From the NCBI GenBank assembly GCA_049511415.1, contig JBEKYC010000050.1:1-57204 (forward strand): a DNA stretch of 57,204 bases. The letters run 5' to 3'. The stretch comes from Bog-159 sp049511415. GTDB lineage: Bacteria > Acidobacteriota > Terriglobia > Bryobacterales > Bryobacteraceae. The notes beneath the pieces were generated by a model, which saw only the letters and a program-made list of their open reading frames with translations, was not told the DNA's origin and ran no database searches. The position numbers and the translations under genes are program-made. Positions 42,027-50,424 of this stretch are shown here, piece after piece. Position 1 is the stretch's first letter; each line of letters starts with the position of its first letter.

Positions 42027-44411
42027 CTAATCTTTCTTCAGATATTTATCGAACCAGCTCAGTTCCTCCCAGAGCACGTGCTCGATGGATTCCCGCCCGC
42101 CGTATCCATGCGACTCCAGCGGCAGCATCACCAGCCGCACCGTTCCGCCGTTGCCGCGAATGGCCTGATACAACCGCTCGGATTGGATCGGAAAGGTCCC
42201 CGTATTGTTGTCCGCTTCGCCGTGGATCAGCAGCAGCGGCGTCTTGATCTTGTCCGCAATCATGAACGGCGACATGCGCAGATAGATATCCTGCGCTTCC
42301 CAAAACGTGCGCCGTTCGGTTTGAAACCCGAAAGGCGTCAGCGTGCGGTTGTAAGCGCCGCTTTCCGCCGCGCCCGCATGGAACAGATCCGAATGCGCCA
42401 GCAGATTCGCGGTCATGAAAGCCCCGTAGCTGTGGCCGCCCACGCCCACCCGCTCGCGGTCGGTGACGCCCATGGCCACGGCCTTATCGATGGCGGCCTT
42501 GGCGTCCATCACGATCTGCTGCACGTAGGTGTTGTTCACGGTCTCCGGGTCGCCGATCACCGGCATCGCCGCGTTATCCAAAACCGCGTATCCATGCAAC
42601 AGGAACAACAGGTGCAGATTCGCCCCGCCGAAAACCGTAAAGCGGTCCGTCGAGCCACTGACCTGCCCGGCCGTGGTGGCGTCGTTGTACTCCAGCGGGT
42701 AGGCCCACAGCAGTGTGGGCAGTCGCGTGCCTTCGTGATAGTCCGGCGGCAGATAGAGCGTAAACGACAAGGGCACGCCGTCTTCGCGCTGGTAGCTGAC
42801 GATCTGCTTGCGGATGCCGCGCACCTGCGGCGTAGGATCGGCAATCCTGGTCAGCGGCTGCAGCGACTCGCCCGCGCGAATGAAGTAGTTGGGAGATCCC
42901 GTCGGCGTTTCGCGGCGCGTCAATAAGCGCGCGCCCGTGTCGTCCAGGACCGCCAAGACGGTTTCGTAGCTCCCGTTGCCGGCCTGGAACAGACGTTCGG
43001 ATTTCTGCGTCGCCAGGTTATAGCGATCCAGAAACGGATGGTCACCCGACGGGCTGGCCCCGTCCGCCGCGAGAAAGATGTTGTCGCCGTTCTGCTGCAC
43101 CGCCGGCTGCCCGTTCGCCATCCGGCGCATCAGCGGACGACCCGGGTCGTGATAGCGGTCCTGCGCATTCCGGCTGAAAATAACGCGGCCTTCCGCGCTG
43201 GAGGAATCCAGGGCGATCTCCATGGTGCGCGTCCAGCGCTTGTCCCGCTCGTAATCCGTCACCAGCGCCCTGCCGCTCTGGGCCAGCACCTCCAACCCGG
43301 TGAATCGCTCGGTTGTTTCGAAGATCTCCCGCGGCGAACCCTGGAACGGCGCGGCCAGAGTCAGGATGCGGTCGCGATGCGGCGCTTTCTCCTTGGGATT
43401 GCCGCCGTCCATGGCTTCCACCCACACCAGCGTCGCGGGTTTATCCGGACGCCATTCATAGGCTCGCGGACCCGTGCGCACACCTTCCACCGGAATGCGA
43501 TCCGCCAGCGGAAGGTCGGCAAGCTGGTACACCTTCTGCCCGGCCCGGTCCCACACTTCGACGGTCAAAGGGAAACGAAAGACCGGATGCAAATAGGAAT
43601 ACGGCCGGTGCACCAGGGACACCAGCAGGCGCCGTGCATCCGGCGATGGCTCCGCGGCCTCGAAGACCCCTGGTTTGCCCGCCGGAGTAATCTTGCCCGT
43701 GGCGGCGTCCGCATAGGCGAGTTGCGCCGTGGCGTAGTAGTCGAAAAGATCCTCGTCATGCGGCGTGTTCAGCATGTCCTCGAACGTTACGACCGGACCG
43801 GAGCGGCCGGAGCTTTCTTGCACGTGCGGGCCGCGCGGCGCGCTGGATTCGGCGGGCGGCTGGCCGCGGTTCTCGGGAACCAGCCGCACCAGCAAGGTCC
43901 GGTTGTCGGACAGCCAGACCACCGGCGTCCCCATCACCGCGTTCAAGCGCACGCCGGCCATGCGCCGGACCTGCCCGCTGGCGGTGGTTCCGATCCACAA
44001 CTCGATCGCATGCTCGGTAGTGTTCGTGAAAGCAAACTGCTTGCCGTCGGGGCTCCAGACCGGCGCCCCCAGCTTCGCGCCCGGTGGCGTCGAAACCACA
44101 ATATCGGAAGCATTGGATAGCCGCTTGATCGTGAACGACGTGCTGTATGGCGGCAGATGCGGCCCGTTGCTGTGTATGTCGATGCGCAGTCCGGCCAGCC
44201 GTAGCATGGGCTGCGCCACCTCGGCAATCGGCGGGTAACGCAACGGCTGCATCAGAATCGCATAATCGCGCGCCGGGCTTACCGCGATCAGCGGCGGGGG
44301 CGGCGCGTTCAAGACGTCCAGGATCTCCTTGGGCGGCTTTTGGTAGGTCAGTTCCGCCGGGATCGCCACGGCGGCACAAAGCAGGAACAACACAGGCATG
44401 CGGGACGGCAT
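42027..44411 (-). CDS. Secreted S9-family peptidase (glutamyl endopeptidase-like, S9D)
   Basis: A 794-residue prolyl-oligopeptidase-fold enzyme with signal peptide RMPVLFLLCAAVAIPA. The N-terminal beta-propeller begins YQKPPKEILDVLNAPPPPL, with SPARDYAILMQPLRYPPI and LRLAGLRIDIHSNG, a pattern I associate with plastid glutamyl endopeptidase relatives. The catalytic domain has VGVGGHSYGAFMTANLLAH (Ser), LLIHGEADNNTGTFP (Asp) and LPLESHGYGG (His). Role: extracellular or periplasmic peptide breakdown. It diverges from the acetamidase gene with only 25 bases between them. Confidence 0.92.
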   Translation of the reverse strand: MPSRMPVLFLLCAAVAIPAELTYQKPPKEILDVLNAPPPPLIAVSPARDYAILMQPLRYPPIAEVAQPMLRLAGLRIDIHSNGPHLPPYSTSFTIKRLSNASDIVVSTPPGAKLGAPVWSPDGKQFAFTNTTEHAIELWIGTTASGQVRRMAGVRLNAVMGTPVVWLSDNRTLLVRLVPENRGQPPAESSAPRGPHVQESSGRSGPVVTFEDMLNTPHDEDLFDYYATAQLAYADAATGKITPAGKPGVFEAAEPSPDARRLLVSLVHRPYSYLHPVFRFPLTVEVWDRAGQKVYQLADLPLADRIPVEGVRTGPRAYEWRPDKPATLVWVEAMDGGNPKEKAPHRDRILTLAAPFQGSPREIFETTERFTGLEVLAQSGRALVTDYERDKRWTRTMEIALDSSSAEGRVIFSRNAQDRYHDPGRPLMRRMANGQPAVQQNGDNIFLAADGASPSGDHPFLDRYNLATQKSERLFQAGNGSYETVLAVLDDTGARLLTRRETPTGSPNYFIRAGESLQPLTRIADPTPQVRGIRKQIVSYQREDGVPLSFTLYLPPDYHEGTRLPTLLWAYPLEYNDATTAGQVSGSTDRFTVFGGANLHLLFLLHGYAVLDNAAMPVIGDPETVNNTYVQQIVMDAKAAIDKAVAMGVTDRERVGVGGHSYGAFMTANLLAHSDLFHAGAAESGAYNRTLTPFGFQTERRTFWEAQDIYLRMSPFMIADKIKTPLLLIHGEADNNTGTFPIQSERLYQAIRGNGGTVRLVMLPLESHGYGGRESIEHVLWEELSWFDKYLKKD

Positions 44412-44417
44412 CCTGTC

Positions 44418-44427
44418 ATTCTAGAAT
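44418..44427. promoter_or_regulatory. Palindromic bidirectional -10 element
   Basis: ATTCTAGAAT is a perfect 10-bp palindrome in the 25-base gap between two divergent genes. It reads TAGAAT toward both: six bases before the minus-strand ATG at 44411 and nine before the plus-strand ATG at 44437. It may be a shared double -10 box giving leaderless messages, or a dimer binding site. Confidence 0.45.
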
Positions 44428-44436
44428 AAGAGCGCC

Positions 44437-45444
44437 ATGCGGATTCACACTCTGATCCTGGCGGCGCTTGCAGCCGGCGCTGCCACGCCGCAAACCGCAG
44501 TCTACAAACTGAAAGCCACTCCTAAAACCATCGCTTGGGGATACTACGCGGCCAGCACGCCGCCGGCTCTGCGCATCCATTCCGGCGATACGGTTGAGAT
44601 TGACACGCTGATCACCAACAGTCCCGCGCATCTGGAAGCGGCGGGAGTGCCGCCCGCGGAAATCGAACAGAGCCTGCGCGACATTTATCGCGAGGTCACC
44701 GATAAAGGGCCGGGCGGGCATATTCTGACCGGGCCAATCTACGTGGAAGGCGCGGAACCCGGCGATACGCTGGAGGTGCGCATTCAATCCATCCGCCTGG
44801 CGCTGCCCTACGCTTACAATGCCTTCCGCCCCGGCGCAGGCTTCCTGCCCGACGAGTTTCCGTTCACGCGCACCAGGATCATTCCCCTCGATCGTGAAAA
44901 GATGATCGCCCGCTTTGGCGAACACATCGAGATCCCCATCCGGCCGTTCTTCGGCAGCATGGGCGTCGCGCCGCCGGAGAATCTGGGCCGCATCAGCAGC
45001 GCCCCGCCCTGGTTTCACGCCGGCAACATCGACAACAAGGAATTCGTCGCGGGCACAGCGCTGTACATTCCCGTGCATGCGCGCGGTGCACTGTTCCTGG
45101 CCGGCGACGGCCATGCCGGCCAGGGCAACGGCGAAGTGGATATTACCGCTCTGGAAACCTCGCTCACCGGCGTGTTTCAGTTCGCGGTGCGCAAGGATCT
45201 GCATCTGCGCTGGCCGCGCGGGGAGACGCCCACGCACTACATCACCATGGGCATGCATGCGGACCTGCGCGAGGCCGCCAAGATAGCCGTGGACGAGATG
45301 ATTGACTTCCTGGTGACGGAGAAGCATCTATCGCGCGAGGACGCCTACATGCTCACGAGCGTGGCCGCGGACCTGAGCATCACGCAACTGGTGGATGGCA
45401 ACGTCGGGGTCCACGCCATGATCGCCAAGTCGATCTTCCGATAA
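44437..45444 (+). CDS. Secreted acetamidase/formamidase family protein
   Basis: A 335-residue FmdA/AmdA-type protein with signal peptide RIHTLILAALAAGAATPQ. HSGDTVEIDTLITNSPAH, DKGPGGHILTGPIYVEGAEPGDTLEV, FFGSMGVAPPE, GNIDNKEFVAGTALYIPVHARGALFLAGDGHAGQG and VDITALETS are diagnostic blocks. Members hydrolyse short amides such as formamide to ammonia and acid; a secreted form is common in Acidobacteriota. The GH39-like gene follows after 16 bases. Confidence 0.92.
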   Translation: MRIHTLILAALAAGAATPQTAVYKLKATPKTIAWGYYAASTPPALRIHSGDTVEIDTLITNSPAHLEAAGVPPAEIEQSLRDIYREVTDKGPGGHILTGPIYVEGAEPGDTLEVRIQSIRLALPYAYNAFRPGAGFLPDEFPFTRTRIIPLDREKMIARFGEHIEIPIRPFFGSMGVAPPENLGRISSAPPWFHAGNIDNKEFVAGTALYIPVHARGALFLAGDGHAGQGNGEVDITALETSLTGVFQFAVRKDLHLRWPRGETPTHYITMGMHADLREAAKIAVDEMIDFLVTEKHLSREDAYMLTSVAADLSITQLVDGNVGVHAMIAKSIFR

Positions 45445-45460
45445 AAGGAGTCAATTCCAA

Positions 45461-46936
45461 ATGAAACAAGGGCTGTTCATGCTGCTGGCTGTGCCCGCCT
45501 TGGCGCAGACCGTCGTGATTGATGCCGGCGCTCCCGGCCATCCGTTCCCGCATTTCTGGGAGCAGGTTTTCGGTTCGGGACGCGCCAACCTGGCCTTGCG
45601 CGAGAGCTATCGCCGCGATCTGCGCGCCGTGCGCCAGGCCACCGATTTCCATTACGCCCGTTTCCACGCCATCTTCCATGACGAAAACGGCGTCTACGCA
45701 GAAGATGCGCAAGGCCGGCCGGTCTACAACTTTTCCAACGTCGACCAGATCTACGACGGACTGCTGGCAGACGGCGTGCGGCCCTTCGTGGAACTGAGCT
45801 TCATGCCGAAGAAGCTGTCGGCCGTGCCTCCGGTGCCGCATCCTTTTTGGTATCAGCCGGTGATTTCGCCTCCCAAGGATTATGCCCAATGGAGCAGCCT
45901 GGTAAGCACATTCGCGCAACATCTGGTCGAGCGCTACGGCATCGATGAAGTCGCCGCATGGTATTTCGAAGTCTGGAACGAACCGAATATCGACTTCTGG
46001 GCCGGCACACCCAAGCAATCCACTTACTTTCAGCTTTATGCCGCGGCCGCTGAGGGATTGAAACGCGTCAATCCGCGCCTGCGCGTGGGCGGACCCGCGA
46101 CCGCCCAGGCGGCGTGGGTGGGCGATCTGATCGCCTACTGCGCGAAGAATAACGTGCCAATCGACTTCGTCTCCACTCACGTCTACGGCAACGACAGCGC
46201 GCAGGATGTTTTCGGCGCCGATGAAAAGATAACCCGCCGCGACATGGTGGCGCGCGCCGTGCGCAAAGTGCACGACCAGGTGCGGGCCTCCGCGTTTCCC
46301 AATCTGCCGATCCATTGGACCGAATACAACGCCAGCTATATGAATGAGCCGGCGGTCACCGATGCGCCATTCATGGGGCCGTGGCTGGCCAACAACATCC
46401 GGCAATGCGATGGCCTGGTGGACACCATGTCGTACTGGACGTTTTCCGATGTCTTTGAGGAGGGAGGCGTGGTGAAGACACCGTTCTATGGCGGGTACGG
46501 AATCATCGCCGAACACGGCATTCCCAAGGCTGCATTTCATGCGTTCCGCCTGTTGCACAAACTGGGAACCGAGCGTCTGTCCGTGGATTCGGACTCGGTC
46601 TTGGTAACGCGGCGCGGCGATGGCGCTTTGGAAATCGCCGTCTGGAATTATGCGGCGCCGGAGGAAGCGGGCACGCCGGTCGAGATGACCTTATGGTTCA
46701 AGGGTCTGCGCGGCGGCCCGCACGCGGCGCGGATCGAGCGCGTGGACGCGGAGCACGGATCGCCCATCCACGCCTGGCAGGAAATGGGCCGCCCCGCCTG
46801 GCCCACGCGCGAACAGATCGCCGCGCTGCAGACTGCCGCGCAGGCCGCCAGTCCGGAGACGGCGCCACTTGGCAGCGACGGCTCGCTCAAACTGCGTTTG
46901 CCCGCACACGGCCTGGCATTGGTGGAGCTGCGGTGA
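45461..46936 (+). CDS. Secreted glycoside hydrolase, GH39-like (beta-xylosidase type)
   Basis: A 491-residue protein with signal peptide KQGLFMLLAVPALAQ. The TIM barrel shows FHYARFHAIFHDENGVY, VRPFVELSFMPKKL, WYFEVWNEPNIDFWAG with the acid/base Glu in the NEP motif, DFVSTHVYGND and IHWTEYNASYM with the expected nucleophile Glu. A C-terminal beta domain follows (LRGGPHAARIERVDAEHG). Members cleave xylo-oligosaccharides or iduronate/glucuronate linkages; which applies here is open. AAAGGAG precedes the ATG by ten bases. It likely shares a transcript with the acetamidase gene. Confidence 0.9.
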   Translation: MKQGLFMLLAVPALAQTVVIDAGAPGHPFPHFWEQVFGSGRANLALRESYRRDLRAVRQATDFHYARFHAIFHDENGVYAEDAQGRPVYNFSNVDQIYDGLLADGVRPFVELSFMPKKLSAVPPVPHPFWYQPVISPPKDYAQWSSLVSTFAQHLVERYGIDEVAAWYFEVWNEPNIDFWAGTPKQSTYFQLYAAAAEGLKRVNPRLRVGGPATAQAAWVGDLIAYCAKNNVPIDFVSTHVYGNDSAQDVFGADEKITRRDMVARAVRKVHDQVRASAFPNLPIHWTEYNASYMNEPAVTDAPFMGPWLANNIRQCDGLVDTMSYWTFSDVFEEGGVVKTPFYGGYGIIAEHGIPKAAFHAFRLLHKLGTERLSVDSDSVLVTRRGDGALEIAVWNYAAPEEAGTPVEMTLWFKGLRGGPHAARIERVDAEHGSPIHAWQEMGRPAWPTREQIAALQTAAQAASPETAPLGSDGSLKLRLPAHGLALVELR

Positions 46937-46958
46937 AGCCGTGCGCTGGAACCGGCTG

Positions 46959-48080
46959 TTACAGGAGCCGCCGTCCGGCCCCGCCGGCATCGTAGCCGCC
47001 CAGCCCCTCCAATTCTCGGCGGTAGCTGGCGCGGTTGAGCGTATCGAGCAACGCCTGTATGGGCGGATGATCGAGATGTTGGCGTCGAATTACGAGGTCG
47101 TAGCGCTCGCTTTCCAACGCAATGTAGTCCAGCCCGAAAACACGGGCCGCCGAGCGCGTGGCGATACAACAATCCGCATCTCCGCACCGCACCTGCCATG
47201 CCGCTTGCAAATGGCCGCCGGCCAGGCGGTCGTAGCCCCGCACTTTTTCGCCGGGAATGCCCAGACCGTTGAGCCGTGAATCCAGCAGCATGCGGCTGCC
47301 CGCGCCCGGTTCGCGGTTGACGATCGTGACGTCGCGCCGCGCCAGATCCGCCACGGAGCGAATTGTCTTGGGATTCGAGCGCCCCACCACCAGCCCTTCG
47401 TCCCACACCGCCAGTGAGACCACCGCGACGGCTTTTCGCGGAAACATACGGCGGATGGCTGGAAGATTCGACTCACCGGAAGCCTCGTCGCGCAGGTGCG
47501 TGCCGGCCACGTGGATGACGCCCTGTTTCAACAGCGCCAACGCGCGCGTGCTGTTGCGCTGCGCCACCACCAACTCGACCCCGGCGCGCAGCATGTGCCG
47601 CGCCAGGACTGAAATGCCCGGATCGCATCCGGCGATCAAAATGCGATTGGCCAGATCGAAGTCTTCGTGGAAGGGCTGAACGGCGGCCTTCCCGCCGGCG
47701 TCCGGGCCATCCACCAGCACGGCGTCGGCCGTTGGCAGATACCAGGGAACCGGCGATGCCGGCGAAGCCACGGTGTGACGATCCACCCGGCAAAGTTGCA
47801 TGGGATCGCCCGCGCGCGGCGCCTCTGCGTCCGGTAACAGCATGACCGGCTCGGCCGTCCGCGGCATGCCGGATTCGTCCGGCCCCAGGGCGAACAGGTC
47901 CTCCACGCTGGCGTCCAGCGCCCGCGCCAGGCGTAGGGCCACCGCCGTGTTCGGCACGTAGCTGCCGGATTCGATGGCGTAAATCGTCTGTCGGCTGACG
48001 CCCGCGCTGTGCGCTAATGCGGCCGCCGGGAGCCCGCGCTTCCGCCGGTAATCCGCCAGGTGGTTGGCAATGTCTTTCAT
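46959..48080 (-). CDS. XRE-type HTH regulator with PBP-like ligand-binding domain
   Basis: A 373-residue regulator. An N-terminal XRE HTH (HLADYRRKRGLPAAALAHSAGVSRQ, TIYAIESGSYVPN) is joined to a ~280-residue periplasmic-binding-protein-like domain (RILIAGCDPGISVLARHML, GVIHVAGTHLRDEASGE, VTIVNREPGAGSRMLLDSRL, GDADCCIATRSAARVFGLDYIALESERYDL). That domain is the PF12727 type, found with molybdate- or molybdopterin-related genes. The ATG at 48078-48080 starts the HTH; the frame is open further but into the divergent gene's region. It diverges from a MoeB/ThiF-like gene, supporting a role in sulfur-carrier or cofactor metabolism. Confidence 0.88.
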   Translation of the reverse strand: MKDIANHLADYRRKRGLPAAALAHSAGVSRQTIYAIESGSYVPNTAVALRLARALDASVEDLFALGPDESGMPRTAEPVMLLPDAEAPRAGDPMQLCRVDRHTVASPASPVPWYLPTADAVLVDGPDAGGKAAVQPFHEDFDLANRILIAGCDPGISVLARHMLRAGVELVVAQRNSTRALALLKQGVIHVAGTHLRDEASGESNLPAIRRMFPRKAVAVVSLAVWDEGLVVGRSNPKTIRSVADLARRDVTIVNREPGAGSRMLLDSRLNGLGIPGEKVRGYDRLAGGHLQAAWQVRCGDADCCIATRSAARVFGLDYIALESERYDLVIRRQHLDHPPIQALLDTLNRASYRRELEGLGGYDAGGAGRRLL

Positions 48081-48150
48081 CGGCAACTCCGTCACTTTGA
48101 CGTTACAACACGGCGGCAACCGGCTGCCACGCGTTACCATCGATTCAGGA
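48081..48150. promoter_or_regulatory. Divergent control region between XRE/PBP regulator and MoeB-like gene
   Basis: The 70-base gap holds the palindrome CGTCA-CTT-TGACG at 48090-48102 and two CGTTAC copies at 48101-48106 and 48132-48137 that start 31 bases apart, three helical turns. Either could bind the divergently encoded regulator. Confidence 0.4.
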
Positions 48151-49173
48151 ATGACGGTCGAGGAAAGAGAGCGCTACTCGCGCCAGATTCTCTTCGCGGA
48201 AATAGGTGAAGCGGGCCAGGAGCGCCTGCTTGCGTCGCACGCCGCCATTGTGGGATGCGGCGCACTGGGCAGTTTTCAAGCGGCCGCGCTGGCGCGTGCG
48301 GGCGTCGGGAGGCTGACCATCATCGATCGCGACTACGTGGAGCCGAGCAATCTGCAGCGGCAATGGTTGTTCGAAGAATCCGACGCGGCCGAAGCGTTGC
48401 CCAAAGCCGTGGCCGCCGAACGCCGCCTGGCGCGCATCAATTCTGCGGTTCGTGTGCAGGGCATCGTCGCGGATCTGACACCCGCGAATGTCGCGGACCT
48501 GTTGGGCCAGGCGCAGGTGATTCTGGACGGCACGGACAACTTCGAAACACGATATCTGATAAATGATTTCGCATTGAGCCGCGCGATTCCGTGGATCTAC
48601 GGTGCGGCGGTGGGCAGCTACGGTCTCACCATGCCTGTGATTCCGGGGCGCACGGCGTGCTTGCGCTGCGTGTACCCCGATCCGCCCGCGGGAGCGCAGC
48701 CTACCTGCGATACGGCCGGCGTTCTGAACTCGATCACCGCGACGATCGCGGCGTTGCAATCGGCCGATGCCTTGAAGATCCTGGCGGGACGCGCCGACGC
48801 GGTAGGTGCGCGCATCACCACGGTGGATGTTTGGGACGGCGGCATACGCCAGATCGATCAGCCCTCCGCGGCGCCCGATTGTCCGGCATGCGGCGCGCGC
48901 GACTTCGTTTACCTGGATGGACACCGCCGCGCGCCCGTCAGCTTATGTGGCCGCAACGCGGTACAGATCCACGAGCGCGCGCGGCCCCTCGATCTGGACG
49001 AACTCCGCGCCACGCTTCAGCCCCTGGGCGAAGTGCGCGCCAATGACTTCGCGCTGCGCTTCCTCACCGGATCGTACGAGATGACCATATTTCCGGACGG
49101 CCGTGCGATCGTCAAAGGCACCACGGATATCGGCCTCGCGCGCAGCCTGTACGCACGGTACGTCGGAGCTTGA
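48151..49173 (+). CDS. HesA/MoeB/ThiF-family adenylyltransferase
   Basis: A 340-residue E1-like enzyme. ERYSRQILFAEIGEAGQERL opens the family; HAAIVGCGALGSFQAAAL is the nucleotide fold, IIDRDYVEPSNLQRQWLFEES holds the Arg finger, ILDGTDNFETRYLIND binds ATP, PTCDTAGVL carries the candidate thioester Cys, and CLRC with CPAC form the zinc site. Residues about 250-340 form a short extra domain with no rhodanese signature, though it ends in a strand-like RFLTGSYEMTIFPDGRAIVKG. It adenylates a MoaD/ThiS-type sulfur carrier; none is encoded nearby. The ATG at 48151 follows AGGA. Confidence 0.92.
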   Translation: MTVEERERYSRQILFAEIGEAGQERLLASHAAIVGCGALGSFQAAALARAGVGRLTIIDRDYVEPSNLQRQWLFEESDAAEALPKAVAAERRLARINSAVRVQGIVADLTPANVADLLGQAQVILDGTDNFETRYLINDFALSRAIPWIYGAAVGSYGLTMPVIPGRTACLRCVYPDPPAGAQPTCDTAGVLNSITATIAALQSADALKILAGRADAVGARITTVDVWDGGIRQIDQPSAAPDCPACGARDFVYLDGHRRAPVSLCGRNAVQIHERARPLDLDELRATLQPLGEVRANDFALRFLTGSYEMTIFPDGRAIVKGTTDIGLARSLYARYVGA

Positions 49174-49177
49174 CTGC

Positions 49178-49906
49178 ATGCCAAGAACTCCAGCTTCACT
49201 TCGCGCGCTTTTGGCAAACCTGATCGATTACGCCGGATTGTATCCGCCCGCGGCGCTGCCACTACCCGAGGTGCTTAAGAACTACGAGGCCTACCTGATT
49301 TCACCGGAAGTCTGGATGCTAAACCGGCTTGTGCTGTCTGCCACCAAACTGCCCGAACTATGCCTGGGCGAAAACTGGCGCGTGACTCTGTTGGTGGATG
49401 CGGAGCCGGGTTCGCTGCCGCCGCAGGTGGAGACGTTGGAAACCAAACTCCCACAGCGTCTGTCATTGCCTACATACTGCGAAGCACCTATCGCCGCGAT
49501 TCTGGGAGCGTTCGCCAAGATACGCACCGGCGGACTGACGCCCGAGGCGGTTCCGTCCTCCGCGGCGATCGCCGATTTCCTGTGCGCGGCCGCTGCCCGC
49601 CGGATCGCTTTCAAGGCCACAGCCGGCCTGCATCATCCGATACGCAGCGTCACCATGCACGGATTCGTAAATGTCTTCGTTGCGGCCGCGTTCGCATGGC
49701 AGGGCGCGGATCGCGCCTCGATCGTCGATATTCTGGACGAGACGAATGCCCGCGCGTTCGATTTCCGCGAGGGCGAACTGCGCTGGGGCCGCCGGCCCAT
49801 GACAACGGCCGATATCACGTCCGCGCGCCGCAACTTTGCCCACAGCTTCGGCTCCTGCTCGTTCGAAGAGCCGGCCGCCCAATTGCGCGCCTTGGGTTGG
49901 CTCTAA
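49178..49906 (+). CDS. Conserved-looking protein of unknown function
   Basis: A 242-residue soluble protein beginning at ATG 49178, four bases after the MoeB-like stop. The N-terminal SLRALLANLIDYAGLYPPAALPLPEVLKN and the later LHHPIRSVTMHGFVNVFVAAAFAW are distinctive and rich in aromatic and proline turns; IAFKATAGLHHP places a conserved-looking His pair in a strand. I recall similar proteins annotated only as hypothetical in Acidobacteriota. The tight spacing suggests it works with the adenylyltransferase. No function is assigned. Confidence 0.8.
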   Translation: MPRTPASLRALLANLIDYAGLYPPAALPLPEVLKNYEAYLISPEVWMLNRLVLSATKLPELCLGENWRVTLLVDAEPGSLPPQVETLETKLPQRLSLPTYCEAPIAAILGAFAKIRTGGLTPEAVPSSAAIADFLCAAAARRIAFKATAGLHHPIRSVTMHGFVNVFVAAAFAWQGADRASIVDILDETNARAFDFREGELRWGRRPMTTADITSARRNFAHSFGSCSFEEPAAQLRALGWL

Positions 49907-49965
49907 GCCGAGTTTAAGATCCCTATATTGAAAAACCCCGCGAATCCAACTACGCTGTCTGTAGC

Positions 49966-50424
49966 ATGGAGCGCCGCAAATTCATCGTCGCCGGACTGGC
50001 GGGCACGGCGGCCGGCTGTGGCGGCGCGCGCACTTCCTGGCGGTTCTTCACCCTGGCCGAAGCCCGCACGCTCGAAGCCGTGTGCGCGCACATCATTCCG
50101 GAAGACCAGGATCCGGGCGCGGTGCGTGCCGGCGTAGTGGTCTTCGTCGACCGCCAACTCACAGGCTTCTTTAAGCCGCTACAGAAGAGCTATCGGCAAG
50201 GTCTCGCCGCCATCGGGCCGGGTTTCGCCGATCTGCCCGCCGCCGCCCAACTCGACGCGCTGCGGCGCATGGAGCGGAATCCCGAGACCAAGCCGTTCTT
50301 CGACATGCTGGTGGCGCACACCATGCAAGGTTTCTACGGCGATCCGCGGCATGGCGGCAACCGCGAGCGGGTGAGCTGGAAAATGCTCGGCGTGGCCTCG
50401 CCGCCCATCCGGGGGCGCGCGTGA
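49966..50424 (+). CDS. Gluconate 2-dehydrogenase subunit 3 family protein (Tat signal)
   Basis: A 152-residue protein. ERRKFIVAGLAGTAAGCGG is a Tat-type signal with a possible lipobox Cys. FFTLAEARTLEAVCAHIIPEDQDPGAVRAG and FVDRQLTG with FFDMLVAHTMQGFYGDPRHGGN are the family blocks. This small subunit carries the export signal for the signal-less flavoprotein encoded next, which it overlaps by four bases (GTGA). Confidence 0.92.
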   Translation: MERRKFIVAGLAGTAAGCGGARTSWRFFTLAEARTLEAVCAHIIPEDQDPGAVRAGVVVFVDRQLTGFFKPLQKSYRQGLAAIGPGFADLPAAAQLDALRRMERNPETKPFFDMLVAHTMQGFYGDPRHGGNRERVSWKMLGVASPPIRGRA

